Part shown: positions 1 to 5,759 of the stretch, piece by piece | Numbering within the stretch: the first letter of the stretch is position 1 | How the letters are laid out: each line of letters starts with the position of its first letter | Source of the DNA: JAZFYD01 sp036443405 | GTDB taxonomy: Bacteria; Planctomycetota; PLA2 | Length of the DNA: 5,850 bases | Direction of reading: 5' to 3' | Assembly: GCA_036443405.1 (NCBI GenBank) | Contig: JAZFYD010000230.1 | Location: 1-5,850, forward strand | Translations under genes and position numbers: made by a program | Notes under the pieces: model-generated | Databases searched by the model: none | Seen by the model: only the letters and a program-made list of their open reading frames with translations | What the model was told of the DNA's origin: nothing

Positions 1-68
1 CCGCCACCGCCCGCACCCCCCGCGATCCCGACCGCCCGCCGCTCCACCCGCGCCCCGCGAGGCCCTCC
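1..68. other. C-saturated, probably miscalled contig-edge sequence
   Basis: About 39 of the first 60 bases are C and only two are T. Translated in the groEL frame, the stretch still aligns without gaps to residues 351-374 of the second GroEL copy (1930-2001). The conserved Asp, Asp, Arg, Leu, Arg, Ala, Ser, Gly, Gly fall in the right places, but most other codons have been shifted towards C (for example CCC where TAC is expected, and CCG where GAG and AAG are expected). After about position 68 the sequence becomes ordinary at once. I infer low-quality base calls at a contig end rather than biology. The encoded residues here should not be trusted. Confidence 0.8.
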
Positions 69-575
69 GGCGGCGTGGCCCAGATCAACGTGCGCGCGGC
101 CACCGAGAGCGAAATGAAGGAAAAGAAGGCACGCGTCGAAGACGCCCTGCACGCCACGCGTGCGGCCATCGAGGAGGGTGTCCTCCCCGGCGGCGGCGTT
201 GCCCTCGTTCGCGCCGAAAAAGCGCTCGAAGAATTCACGCTCGAAGGCGACGAGAATCTCGGCGTCAACATCGTGCGCGGCGTCCTCTCGGTTCCCGCGG
301 CGCTCATCGCCGAGAACGCCGGATACGACGGCGCCCTCACGGTTAGAAAGATCAGGAGCGGCGAGGGCGCGTTCGGTTTCAACTCGGCAACGGGCGAGAC
401 CGGCGACTTCTTCGAAATGGGCATCATCGACCCCACGAAGGTGACGCGCACCGCACTGCAAAACGCGGTGTCGGTCGCAAACATGCTCATCTCCACCGAG
501 GCGATCATCACGGATGTGCCCGAGAAGGCGGAGGACGATCATCACCATCACGACCACGGAATGGACGACTATTAA
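1..575 (+). CDS. groEL: Chaperonin GroEL, copy 1 (5'-partial, C-terminal third)
   Basis: This is the 60-kDa chaperonin subunit, which forms the cytosolic double ring that folds proteins in an ATP-driven cycle with GroES. Only about 190 C-terminal residues are present. The frame is open from position 3, so the gene enters from outside the window; the GTG at 75 is an internal Val codon, not a start. Family landmarks are clear: SGGVA, the RVEDALHATRAA segment with the catalytic Asp (D398 of E. coli), the nucleotide-binding LPGGGVAL, the GFNSATGETGDFFEMG segment, and IIDPTKV with the second nucleotide-contact Asp. Instead of the usual Gly-Gly-Met tail it ends EDDHHHHDHGMDDY. The stop TAA shares its last A with the groES ATG, so the two are probably translationally coupled. 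By eye, about half the aligned residues match copy 2 downstream. The first ~22 codons are corrupted (see the separate entry). The family call is certain; the missing two thirds cannot be judged. Confidence 0.96.
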   Translation, partial: ATARTPRDPDRPPLHPRPARPSGGVAQINVRAATESEMKEKKARVEDALHATRAAIEEGVLPGGGVALVRAEKALEEFTLEGDENLGVNIVRGVLSVPAALIAENAGYDGALTVRKIRSGEGAFGFNSATGETGDFFEMGIIDPTKVTRTALQNAVSVANMLISTEAIITDVPEKAEDDHHHHDHGMDDY

Positions 576-877
576 TGAGCACCAAAATTCGACCCCTCCA
601 GGACCGTATCGTCGTTCGGCCGATTGAGGCCGATGAGAAGTCGGCGGGCGGCATCTATCTCCCGGACACCGCGAAAGAGAAGCCGCTTCAGGGCGAGGTG
701 ATCGCGGTCGGTCCCGGCAAGTTCATCGAATCCAAGGGTGATCGCGTTCCGCCGCCGCTCAACGCCGGCGACCGGGTCATCTATGGCAAATACGCAGGCA
801 CCGACATCAAGGTCCAAGGCGAAGAGCTGAAGATCCTCGAAGTCAAGGACGTGCTCGCGAAGTTCGAACAGGAGTAA
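575..877 (+). CDS. groES: Co-chaperonin GroES (10 kDa)
   Basis: GroES forms the heptameric lid that closes the GroEL folding chamber in the cytosol. The 100-residue product matches the usual length of about 97. It opens with the family signature IRPLQDRIVVRP (residues 5-16). The mobile loop follows at about 17-33 and contains GIYLP (26-30), where the hydrophobic tripeptide that docks on the GroEL apical domain normally sits. The roof hairpin is at about 45-66, then GDRVIYGKYAGTDIK and the C-terminal EELKILEVKDVLA strand. The ATG at 575 overlaps the stop of the upstream groEL by one base, and no strong Shine-Dalgarno precedes it, so re-initiation by ribosomes finishing copy 1 is likely. The stop lies two bases before groEL copy 2. 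The gene is thus sandwiched between two groEL genes and could serve either or both. Nothing in the protein is anomalous. Confidence 0.98.
   Translation: MSTKIRPLQDRIVVRPIEADEKSAGGIYLPDTAKEKPLQGEVIAVGPGKFIESKGDRVPPPLNAGDRVIYGKYAGTDIKVQGEELKILEVKDVLAKFEQE
870..874 (+). promoter_or_regulatory. Ribosome binding site of groEL copy 2
   Basis: AGGAG lies inside the last codons of groES, five bases before the GTG at 880. The good match and spacing support the GTG start, which gives the normal MAKQMLFEDEAR N-terminus of a GroEL; the family begins at this point and no alternative in-frame start fits better. Confidence 0.75.
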
Positions 878-879
878 TC

Positions 880-2487
880 GTGGCGAAACAAATGCTGTTC
901 GAAGACGAAGCGCGCCAGGCGGTGCTCAAAGGTGTGCAGGCAATCACTGCCGCCGTCAAAACGACGCTCGGCCCCGGCGGCCGCAACGTCATCCTCCAGA
1001 AGTCCTTCGGCAATCCCGTTGTCACCAAGGACGGTGTCACCGTGGCGAAGGAGATCGAACTGGAGGATCCCTTCGAGAACATGGGCGCGAAGATGGTCAA
1101 GGAGGTTGCCTCCAAGACCAACGACGACGCCGGCGACGGAACGACGACCGCATCGGTTTTGGTGGAAGCGATCTATCGCGAGGGCCTCAAGGCGCTCGCC
1201 ACCGGTGCCGCCCCCGTCCTGATCCAGCGCGGTCTCGAGAAGACCACGCAGGCCGTCGTGAGCCGACTCAAGGAGCTGTCGGTTGCGATCGAGGGCTCCA
1301 AGCAGATCGCACAGGTCGCGACGATCAGCGCCAACCAGGACGCCTCCATCGGGGAACTTCTGGCGCAGGCGGTCGAGGCGGCCGGCACGGACGGCGTCAT
1401 CACCGTCGAAGAGGCCAAGGGCGTCGAGACGACCCTGGAAACCGTAGACGGTCTCCAGTTCGACAAGGGGTTCATCTCGCCGTACTTCGTGACCAGCCCG
1501 GAGCAGCTCAACTGCACGCTCGAGGACTGCCACGTGCTCTTCTTCGAAAAGAAGCTCTCGTCCCTGCGCGATCTCGTGCCGGTGCTGGAGCAGGTCGCGC
1601 AAAGCGGCAAGCCTGTTCTGCTGGTGGCCGAGGACGTCGAGGGCGAAGCGCTCGCGGCGCTCGTCATCAACAAGCTCCGTGGCATCCTCAAGTGCTGCGC
1701 CGTCAAGGCGCCCGGCTTCGGCGACCGTCGCAAGGCGATGATGGAGGACATGGCCGTCCTGACCGGCGGCCAGTTCGTCAGCGAGGATCTCGGCAAGAAG
1801 CTCGAGAACATCACGCTGGAAGATCTCGGCCTCGTCGAGAAGGTCATCGTCGACAAAGACAAGACCACGCTCGTCGGCGGCGCCGGCGAGAAGGCGGCGA
1901 TCAAGCAGCGTATCGCGCAGGTGCGCACGCAGATCGAGAAGTCGACCAGCGATTACGATCGCGAGAAGCTCGAGGAGCGCCTCGCGAAGCTCAGCGGTGG
2001 CATCGGCGTCATCAAGGTCGGGGCGAACACCGAGACCGAGATGAAGGAGCGTAAGTTCCGCGTGGACGATGCACTCAACGCAACGCGCGCGGCCGTCGAG
2101 GAGGGCATCGTGCCCGGCGGTGGTGTGGCGCTTTTGCGCGCCCGCGATGCCATTGCCGGCGTGAAGCTCCAAGGCGACGAAGCGATCGGCGCACGCATCC
2201 TGAGGGACGCGCTCGTGCTTCCGCTCAAGACCATCGCGGACAACGCCGGCGAGAACGGTTCGCTGGTGTGCGCGGAGATCGAGGAGAACGACTCGGTTGG
2301 CTTCGGCTACGACGCGCTGAAGAAGCAGTACGGCGATCTGATCGAGATGGGCGTCATCGACCCCGTCAAGGTCGTTCGTGTCGCGCTGCAAAACGCGTCC
2401 AGCCGCGCGGGGCTCATGCTCACGACGGAGACCGTAATCACCGAACTGAAGGATAAGGACAAGGTGGCCGCCGGAGCGATCGCCTAG
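880..2487 (+). CDS. groEL: Chaperonin GroEL, copy 2 (complete)
   Basis: This is a complete 60-kDa chaperonin of 535 residues starting at GTG. Equatorial landmarks are LGPGGRN (30-36), TKDGV with D51, DGDGTTT-type ATP loop DGTTT (86-90), VDDALNATRAA with catalytic D397, VPGGGVAL (411-418), and VIDPVKV with D494. The apical domain has GFISPYF (197-203), EDVEGEAL (251-258) and CAVKAPGFGDRRKAM (273-287), so ATP hydrolysis and substrate binding should both work. Residue numbers run one behind E. coli. Differences to note: Asp478 where E. coli has Asn479; LGPGGRN instead of LGPKGRN; five cysteines (212, 217, 272, 273, 464), including an adjacent pair; and a short tail ending KVAAGAIA without the Gly-Gly-Met repeats that normally project into the cavity. 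It follows groES by two bases in the same transcript and is closed by an intrinsic terminator. It is a diverged paralogue of copy 1, not a recent duplicate. Confidence 0.98.
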   Translation: MAKQMLFEDEARQAVLKGVQAITAAVKTTLGPGGRNVILQKSFGNPVVTKDGVTVAKEIELEDPFENMGAKMVKEVASKTNDDAGDGTTTASVLVEAIYREGLKALATGAAPVLIQRGLEKTTQAVVSRLKELSVAIEGSKQIAQVATISANQDASIGELLAQAVEAAGTDGVITVEEAKGVETTLETVDGLQFDKGFISPYFVTSPEQLNCTLEDCHVLFFEKKLSSLRDLVPVLEQVAQSGKPVLLVAEDVEGEALAALVINKLRGILKCCAVKAPGFGDRRKAMMEDMAVLTGGQFVSEDLGKKLENITLEDLGLVEKVIVDKDKTTLVGGAGEKAAIKQRIAQVRTQIEKSTSDYDREKLEERLAKLSGGIGVIKVGANTETEMKERKFRVDDALNATRAAVEEGIVPGGGVALLRARDAIAGVKLQGDEAIGARILRDALVLPLKTIADNAGENGSLVCAEIEENDSVGFGYDALKKQYGDLIEMGVIDPVKVVRVALQNASSRAGLMLTTETVITELKDKDKVAAGAIA

Positions 2488-2511
2488 CCCCGTCCCGAAT
2501 TGACGATCACG

Positions 2512-2540
2512 GCGGGGGCCTTTGGTGCCCCCGCTTTTTT
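2512..2540 (+). terminator. Rho-independent terminator after the groEL-groES-groEL unit
   Basis: A perfect 8-bp G+C stem, GCGGGGGC (2512-2519) with GCCCCCGC (2527-2534), encloses the 7-base loop CTTTGGT and is followed directly by six T residues (2535-2540). It lies 24 bases after the groEL copy 2 stop. There is no A-run on the left, so it acts on plus-strand transcripts only. It should separate chaperonin transcription from dnaJ, apart from read-through. Confidence 0.93.
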
Positions 2541-2567
2541 CATCTCACCCTGAACCGATGCCAACCG

Positions 2568-3698
2568 ATGGCCGAAAAACGCGACTTCTACGAGATACTC
2601 GGCGTTCCCAAGAACGCGGAAGGGGACGCGATCAAGCGTGCCTATCGCAAGGTGGCGCTGAAGTACCACCCGGACAAGAACCCGGGTAACTCCGAAGCCG
2701 AGGAGCACTTCAAGGAGGCTGCCGAGGCTTTTGAAGTGTTGTCCGATCAGCAGAAGCGCGAACGGTACGACCGATTCGGTCACGCCGGTGTAGGCGGCAA
2801 CTCGCGACAGTTCGGATCGTTCGAGGACATCTTCAGCGCGTTTGGCGATGTCTTCGGCGGTGGTGGTGGCGGAGGTGGCGGCGGCATCTTCGAGCAGTTT
2901 TTCGGCGGCGGTGGCGGTCGCACGCGCCGCGGCGCGCACCTGAAGGTGGATCTGGAGATCACTCTGGAAGAGGTGCGCGGCGGCACGAAAAAACGCATCG
3001 AGATCACGCGCAACGAGACCTGCGGCACATGTCGCGGCAGCGGCGCAAAACCGGGCACGTCACCCGTGCGTTGCGCCGCGTGCGGCGGCCGTGGCGAGAC
3101 CGTGCGCTCGCAAGGCTTTTTTGCCATGCGCAGCACGTGCAACCGTTGCCACGGCACCGGCGAGGTGATCGAGACGCCGTGCGACAACTGCCGCGGCCAG
3201 GGACGCAAACCCGAGCGGCACGAGATCCATGTGACGATCCCGCCGGGTGTCGCGACCGGCATGCAGCTTCGGGTCAGCGGCGAAGGCGAAGCGGGCCCCC
3301 GCGGCTCGGCGCGCGGCGATCTGTTCTGCGAGATCCATGTTCGGCGCCATCCGCTGTTCCAGCGCGAAACCGACGATCTTCTGATCGAAGTGCCGATCGG
3401 GTTTGCGCAGGCCGCGCTCGGCTCGGACATCGAAGTGCCGACGCTCGACGGGCGCGCGGAACTCAAGATTCCGGCGGGCACGCAGTCGGGAACGCGTCTC
3501 CGGATGCGTGGCCGCGGGCTTCCGAATCTCGACGGCTACGGAACCGGCGACCAACACGTGCGGGTCGTGATCGAGGTTCCGACGAAACTGGCGGATGAGC
3601 AGGAAGAGTTGTTGCGCAAGTACGCCTCGCTCGAAGAGCAGCATGTCGGCGCCAAGCGCAAGAGCTTCCTCGAGAAGGTTCGCGAGATCTTTGAATGA
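2568..3698 (+). CDS. dnaJ: Chaperone protein DnaJ (Hsp40, type I)
   Basis: DnaJ is the cytosolic co-chaperone that delivers unfolded substrates to DnaK and stimulates its ATPase. The 376-residue protein has the complete type I layout. The J domain covers about 6-71 with HPD at 34-36. A Gly/Phe-rich linker (about 83-117) follows and includes ten consecutive Gly (97-106). The zinc centre has four perfect CxxCxGxG motifs at C152-C155, C169-C172, C191-C194 and C205-C208. The substrate-binding beta domains follow (about 215-340), and the end KSFLEKVREIFE is typical. The start is the ATG at 2568, giving MAEKRDFYEILGV; another ATG ten bases upstream is out of frame. No Shine-Dalgarno is visible. Only 27 bases separate it from the terminator T-run, so transcription must come from read-through or from a promoter within the groEL end or terminator. 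grpE follows after 81 bases. dnaK is not in the window. Confidence 0.98.
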   Translation: MAEKRDFYEILGVPKNAEGDAIKRAYRKVALKYHPDKNPGNSEAEEHFKEAAEAFEVLSDQQKRERYDRFGHAGVGGNSRQFGSFEDIFSAFGDVFGGGGGGGGGGIFEQFFGGGGGRTRRGAHLKVDLEITLEEVRGGTKKRIEITRNETCGTCRGSGAKPGTSPVRCAACGGRGETVRSQGFFAMRSTCNRCHGTGEVIETPCDNCRGQGRKPERHEIHVTIPPGVATGMQLRVSGEGEAGPRGSARGDLFCEIHVRRHPLFQRETDDLLIEVPIGFAQAALGSDIEVPTLDGRAELKIPAGTQSGTRLRMRGRGLPNLDGYGTGDQHVRVVIEVPTKLADEQEELLRKYASLEEQHVGAKRKSFLEKVREIFE

Positions 3699-3761
3699 GC
3701 AGTGCCTGCTCAACGCGTGACCGCGCAGTGTTGTTGGCTCAACGCCTGACGGCGTTGAAGC
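3699..3761 (+). repeat. Two tandem hairpin-forming repeat units between dnaJ and grpE
   Basis: The gap consists largely of two imperfect units, 3699-3724 and 3725-3753. Each begins GCAGTG, has a 3- or 6-base spacer, and ends in a 17-mer: GCTCAACGCGTGACCGC (3708-3724) and GCTCAACGCCTGACGGC (3737-3753). The 17-mers differ at two positions only, and these two bases pair with each other beside a TGAC loop (G-C in unit 1, C-G in unit 2). Unit 2 forms TCAACGCC/GGCGTTGA (3739-3746 with 3751-3758) plus two further pairs after a bulged A. Unit 1 forms only the 4-bp CGCG/CGCG (3714-3717 with 3722-3725). There is no T-run, so this is not an intrinsic terminator. It may be an RNA structure or a protein-binding site; the function is unknown. 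Confidence 0.6.
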
Positions 3762-3779
3762 GACTGAATTCGAATAGTC

Positions 3780-4415
3780 ATGATGAAACGTAAGAAAAAG
3801 CGCGAGGAAGAAGCGCAACCTGCGGAGGCGGTCGAGGAGACCGTGGAGCAGGTCGTCGAAGCGGAAGCTCCGGCCGAAGGGGTCGAAGCCATCGATCCGG
3901 AGACTACGGTCGAGTACTGGAAGGATCGCTACGTGCGCACGCTCGCGGAGTTGGACAACTACCGCAAGCGGACAGAGCGCGCGCGCGCGGCCGGACAGCA
4001 GTACGCGATCGAGGACCTCTGCCGGAGACTGATTCCGTCTCTCGACGCGCTCGGCCTCGCCATCGAGGCGGCCGGGGACGCCGACGAGATCAAAGGCGGC
4101 GTCGAACTCGCGCTCAAGGACCTGCTTCGTGTTCTTGGCGACAAGGGCATGAAACCGATAGACGCATTACACCAGCAATTCGACCCGCGCTTCCACGAGG
4201 CCGTCGGCATGCAACCTTCCGAGGAGCATCCTGCGGGCACCGTGCTCGCCGAGATGCAGCGCGGCTACATGCTGCACGACCGCGTTCTTCGCGCAAGCCG
4301 CGTGCAAATCGCGATGGCCATGCCGGAGATGGCCGACGAACCGGAGACGGCGGAGGCGGACGTCGAAGGCGATCCCGAAACCGGCGACGACGCAACGGTG
4401 GGGGAGCAGGCCTGA
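3780..4415 (+). CDS. grpE: GrpE, nucleotide exchange factor for DnaK
   Basis: GrpE is a dimeric cytosolic protein that releases ADP from DnaK and completes the DnaK-DnaJ cycle. In the 211-residue product, a charged, probably disordered N-terminus (about 1-42, starting with a Lys/Arg cluster and then Glu-rich) leads into the long dimerisation helix. This carries the family signature DRYVRTLAELDNYRKRTERAR (49-69). A helical segment (about 76-125) follows, then the beta-wing domain: FDPRFHEAVGMQPSEEHPAGT, with VLAEMQRGYMLHDRVLRASRVQIAM at 155-179. The last ~30 residues form an acidic tail rich in Asp and Glu, longer than in E. coli GrpE. Two adjacent ATGs (3780, 3783) could start translation, and neither has a Shine-Dalgarno. 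The stop TGA overlaps the ATG of the next gene by one base. The neighbouring dnaJ supports the role. Confidence 0.96.
   Translation: MMKRKKKREEEAQPAEAVEETVEQVVEAEAPAEGVEAIDPETTVEYWKDRYVRTLAELDNYRKRTERARAAGQQYAIEDLCRRLIPSLDALGLAIEAAGDADEIKGGVELALKDLLRVLGDKGMKPIDALHQQFDPRFHEAVGMQPSEEHPAGTVLAEMQRGYMLHDRVLRASRVQIAMAMPEMADEPETAEADVEGDPETGDDATVGEQA
4400..4405 (+). promoter_or_regulatory. Ribosome binding site of the FmdB-family gene
   Basis: GGGGGAG inside the grpE 3' end lies about nine bases before the ATG at 4415. It supports that start, which overlaps the grpE stop as TGATG. Confidence 0.55.
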
Positions 4416-4738
4416 TGCCGACGTACGACTACGTCTGCGAGGAGTGCGGCCACGCTTTCGCGGAGTTCCATTCGATGTCGCAGGATCCGCTCGTGACGTG
4501 CCCGTCGTGCGAGAAGGATGCGTTGCGCCGCCTCATCGGCGCCGGCGCCGGCATCATCTTCAAGGGCAGCGGCTTTTACGAGACCGACTACAAGCGCTCG
4601 CGCGGCGGCAAATCCGACGGCGGCGACTCGAAGAGCGACTCGAAGTCGAGCGAGAGCAAGTCCGACTCGAGCAGTTCCAGCGATTCGAAGAAGTCGGAGA
4701 GCAAGAGCGAGTCGAAGCCCTCGAAGTCGAGCGACTAA
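4415..4738 (+). CDS. FmdB-family zinc-ribbon protein with Ser/Lys-rich tail
   Basis: This is a small putative regulatory protein of 107 residues. It starts MPTYDYVCEECGHAF, the usual opening of the FmdB / CxxC_CxxC_SSSS family, with zinc ligands C8-C11 and C29-C32 (CPSC). A short basic and Gly segment follows (LRRLIGAGAGIIFKGSGFYETDYK). From about residue 62 to the end it is a low-complexity run of Ser, Lys, Asp and Glu. The family name itself refers to two CxxC pairs and a Ser-rich tail, so this layout is typical rather than damaged. No defined biochemical function is established for most members; the name comes from a presumed regulator of formamidase/amidase genes. Here it is translationally linked to grpE through a one-base overlap, which suggests co-production with the chaperones. 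I cannot infer its target. Confidence 0.9.
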   Translation: MPTYDYVCEECGHAFAEFHSMSQDPLVTCPSCEKDALRRLIGAGAGIIFKGSGFYETDYKRSRGGKSDGGDSKSDSKSSESKSDSSSSSDSKKSESKSESKPSKSSD

Positions 4739-4760
4739 AGCGGAGCCTGAAGAAGAGGGG

Positions 4761-4820
4761 ACCACAGAGGCACGGAGACACGGAGGCGTTCCGGCGCGAT
4801 CCGTGTCGACTCCGAGTCTG
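4761..4820. repeat. 8-nt-periodic intergenic repeat with long imperfect hairpin
   Basis: The 219-base gap 4739-4957 has no credible gene. Its left part contains three tandem 8-mers, CACAGAGG (4763-4770), CACGGAGA (4771-4778) and CACGGAGG (4779-4786). They pair with sequence just downstream: ACACGGA (4778-4784) with TCCGTGT (4800-4806), CGGAG (4773-4777) with CTCCG (4810-4814), and CAGA (4765-4768) with TCTG (4817-4820). From memory, closely similar 'cacagag/cacggag' elements are dispersed between genes in many environmental bacteria and are often mis-translated as short proteins. Family membership is inferred, since only one copy lies in this window. No clear terminator follows it; nothing else in the gap (4821-4957) is recognisable. 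Confidence 0.6.
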
Positions 4821-4957
4821 TTGCTCCCTCTTTGAATTCGAAGGTGGCAATCTCTCCGACAGCCCGTCCCTACTGATCCGCAAGAACTCTAGAACGGGAT
4901 GAGGGCTGCCGCGTTCGGTTGGCGTTCGACGCCCCCGACGGCCTCCGTGACGAGCGA

Positions 4958-5722
4958 TCACACTCGCTCGAACACCAGCATGTCGATCCCCTCGATGACG
5001 GGATCGCCCGATGTGTCGGCTTCCGCGGCTCGTCGAAACGCCTCGAGTCCGTCGGTGATCTCGTCTTCGGTCATCAACCGAAACGTCGACATCGTTCGCT
5101 TCTGCAGCCGCACGCAATGCTCGCGCATGTTCCGGTCCGTTGTCTGCAACACCGTGCGGAGCGCGACGCGTCGCAACCCCGCAGGGCTGAATGCACTCTC
5201 GATCTGCTCGACGCTCGGCATGCGCTCGTTTTCGACGCGCAACGCCGCGGGGCAGTATCGAAAAAAACAGATCTGCGCCATGCGGCCACGAAAGCAGTTG
5301 CGGATCAGTACCCGGCCGCCGGGTATGAGCACGCGGCCGAGTTCCGAGGCGAAGCGCGTGTGGTCCTCGATGTGGTGGATGACCATCGACAGGAACACGA
5401 GGTCTATCGATCGCTCCGACACCGCCAGCGCCTCGGCGCGGGCGCGCAGCCTGAGAAACGCCGCATGCGGTTCCGCCTGCTCGAGCATGCCGCGCGACGG
5501 TTCCACACCGATCACTGAAACACCAAACCGCTCGGCCATCGGCCGCGCGAAACGTCCGGTCCCGCAACCGACATCGAGAATCCGCCGAGCCCCCGCGGGC
5601 AAGTGCTCTTCGACGACGTGCATCCAAAGCGCTCTTGAAATCGCGTTCATCGCCCGGCCCGTCGCGTAGTTTTGATGGAGGCCCAGCGCGTCGTAATCCA
5701 CGGACCGTCGTTTTACCGGCAA
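4958..5722 (-). CDS. Class I SAM-dependent methyltransferase
   Basis: This gene encodes a soluble Rossmann-fold methyltransferase of the Methyltransf_11/25 type, 254 residues from the TTG at 5722. Motif I, the SAM-binding loop, is RRILDVGCGTGRFARPMA (46-63). The acidic residue binding the ribose is in IGVEPS (E74). The segment IDLVFLSMVIHHIEDHTRF (106-124) is the motif IV region with the HH common in this group, and LIPGGRVLIRNCF (132-144) is the post-motif III strand and turn. The C-terminal ~100 residues have no recognisable substrate domain, so the methyl acceptor is unknown. No membrane segment is visible. A GTG at 5701 (residue 8) would start at VDYDALGL and is equally plausible; no clear ribosome site decides between them. 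It lies opposite to its neighbours, converging on the FmdB gene and diverging from the yacG-like gene with a gap of about 37 bases, so it is an independent transcription unit. Confidence 0.88.
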   Translation of the reverse strand: MPVKRRSVDYDALGLHQNYATGRAMNAISRALWMHVVEEHLPAGARRILDVGCGTGRFARPMAERFGVSVIGVEPSRGMLEQAEPHAAFLRLRARAEALAVSERSIDLVFLSMVIHHIEDHTRFASELGRVLIPGGRVLIRNCFRGRMAQICFFRYCPAALRVENERMPSVEQIESAFSPAGLRRVALRTVLQTTDRNMREHCVRLQKRTMSTFRLMTEDEITDGLEAFRRAAEADTSGDPVIEGIDMLVFERV

Positions 5723-5759
5723 CGGGCGTCGCGGTGGAAAATCCGTAAACTAGTCGCCC

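Noticed and set aside
781..2391. Open frame of 536 codons antisense to groEL copy 2, nearly the same length as GroEL.
   Set aside because: It mirrors the codon periodicity of a GC-rich highly expressed gene, has no recognisable motif and no independent ribosome site, and runs through the groES end.
2488..3779. CIRCE operator (TTAGCACTC-N9-GAGTGCTAA) before dnaJ or grpE.
   Set aside because: Neither gap contains either half. The place to look would be upstream of groEL copy 1, outside the window.
2780..3818. Antisense frames across dnaJ.
   Set aside because: Pro/Arg-rich shadows of a DnaJ whose four zinc motifs and HPD are intact.
3765..4842. The 10-mer TGAATTCGAA occurs in both main gaps (3765-3774 and 4833-4842).
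   Set aside because: Surrounding sequence does not match and a single 10-mer coincidence is weak evidence for a shared site.
4921..4933. Small hairpin GGCGT-TCG-ACGCC just after the methyltransferase end, as a terminator.
   Set aside because: Only five base pairs and no T-run on either strand.
4899..5669. Plus-strand frame of 256 codons opposite the methyltransferase.
   Set aside because: Ser/Arg-rich shadow with no motifs; the minus-strand product has a full SAM-binding signature.
5711..5759. Promoter for yacG or the methyltransferase in the divergent gap, for example TAAACT at 5746-5751.
   Set aside because: The -10-like match is only four of six and no -35 element sits at a proper distance.
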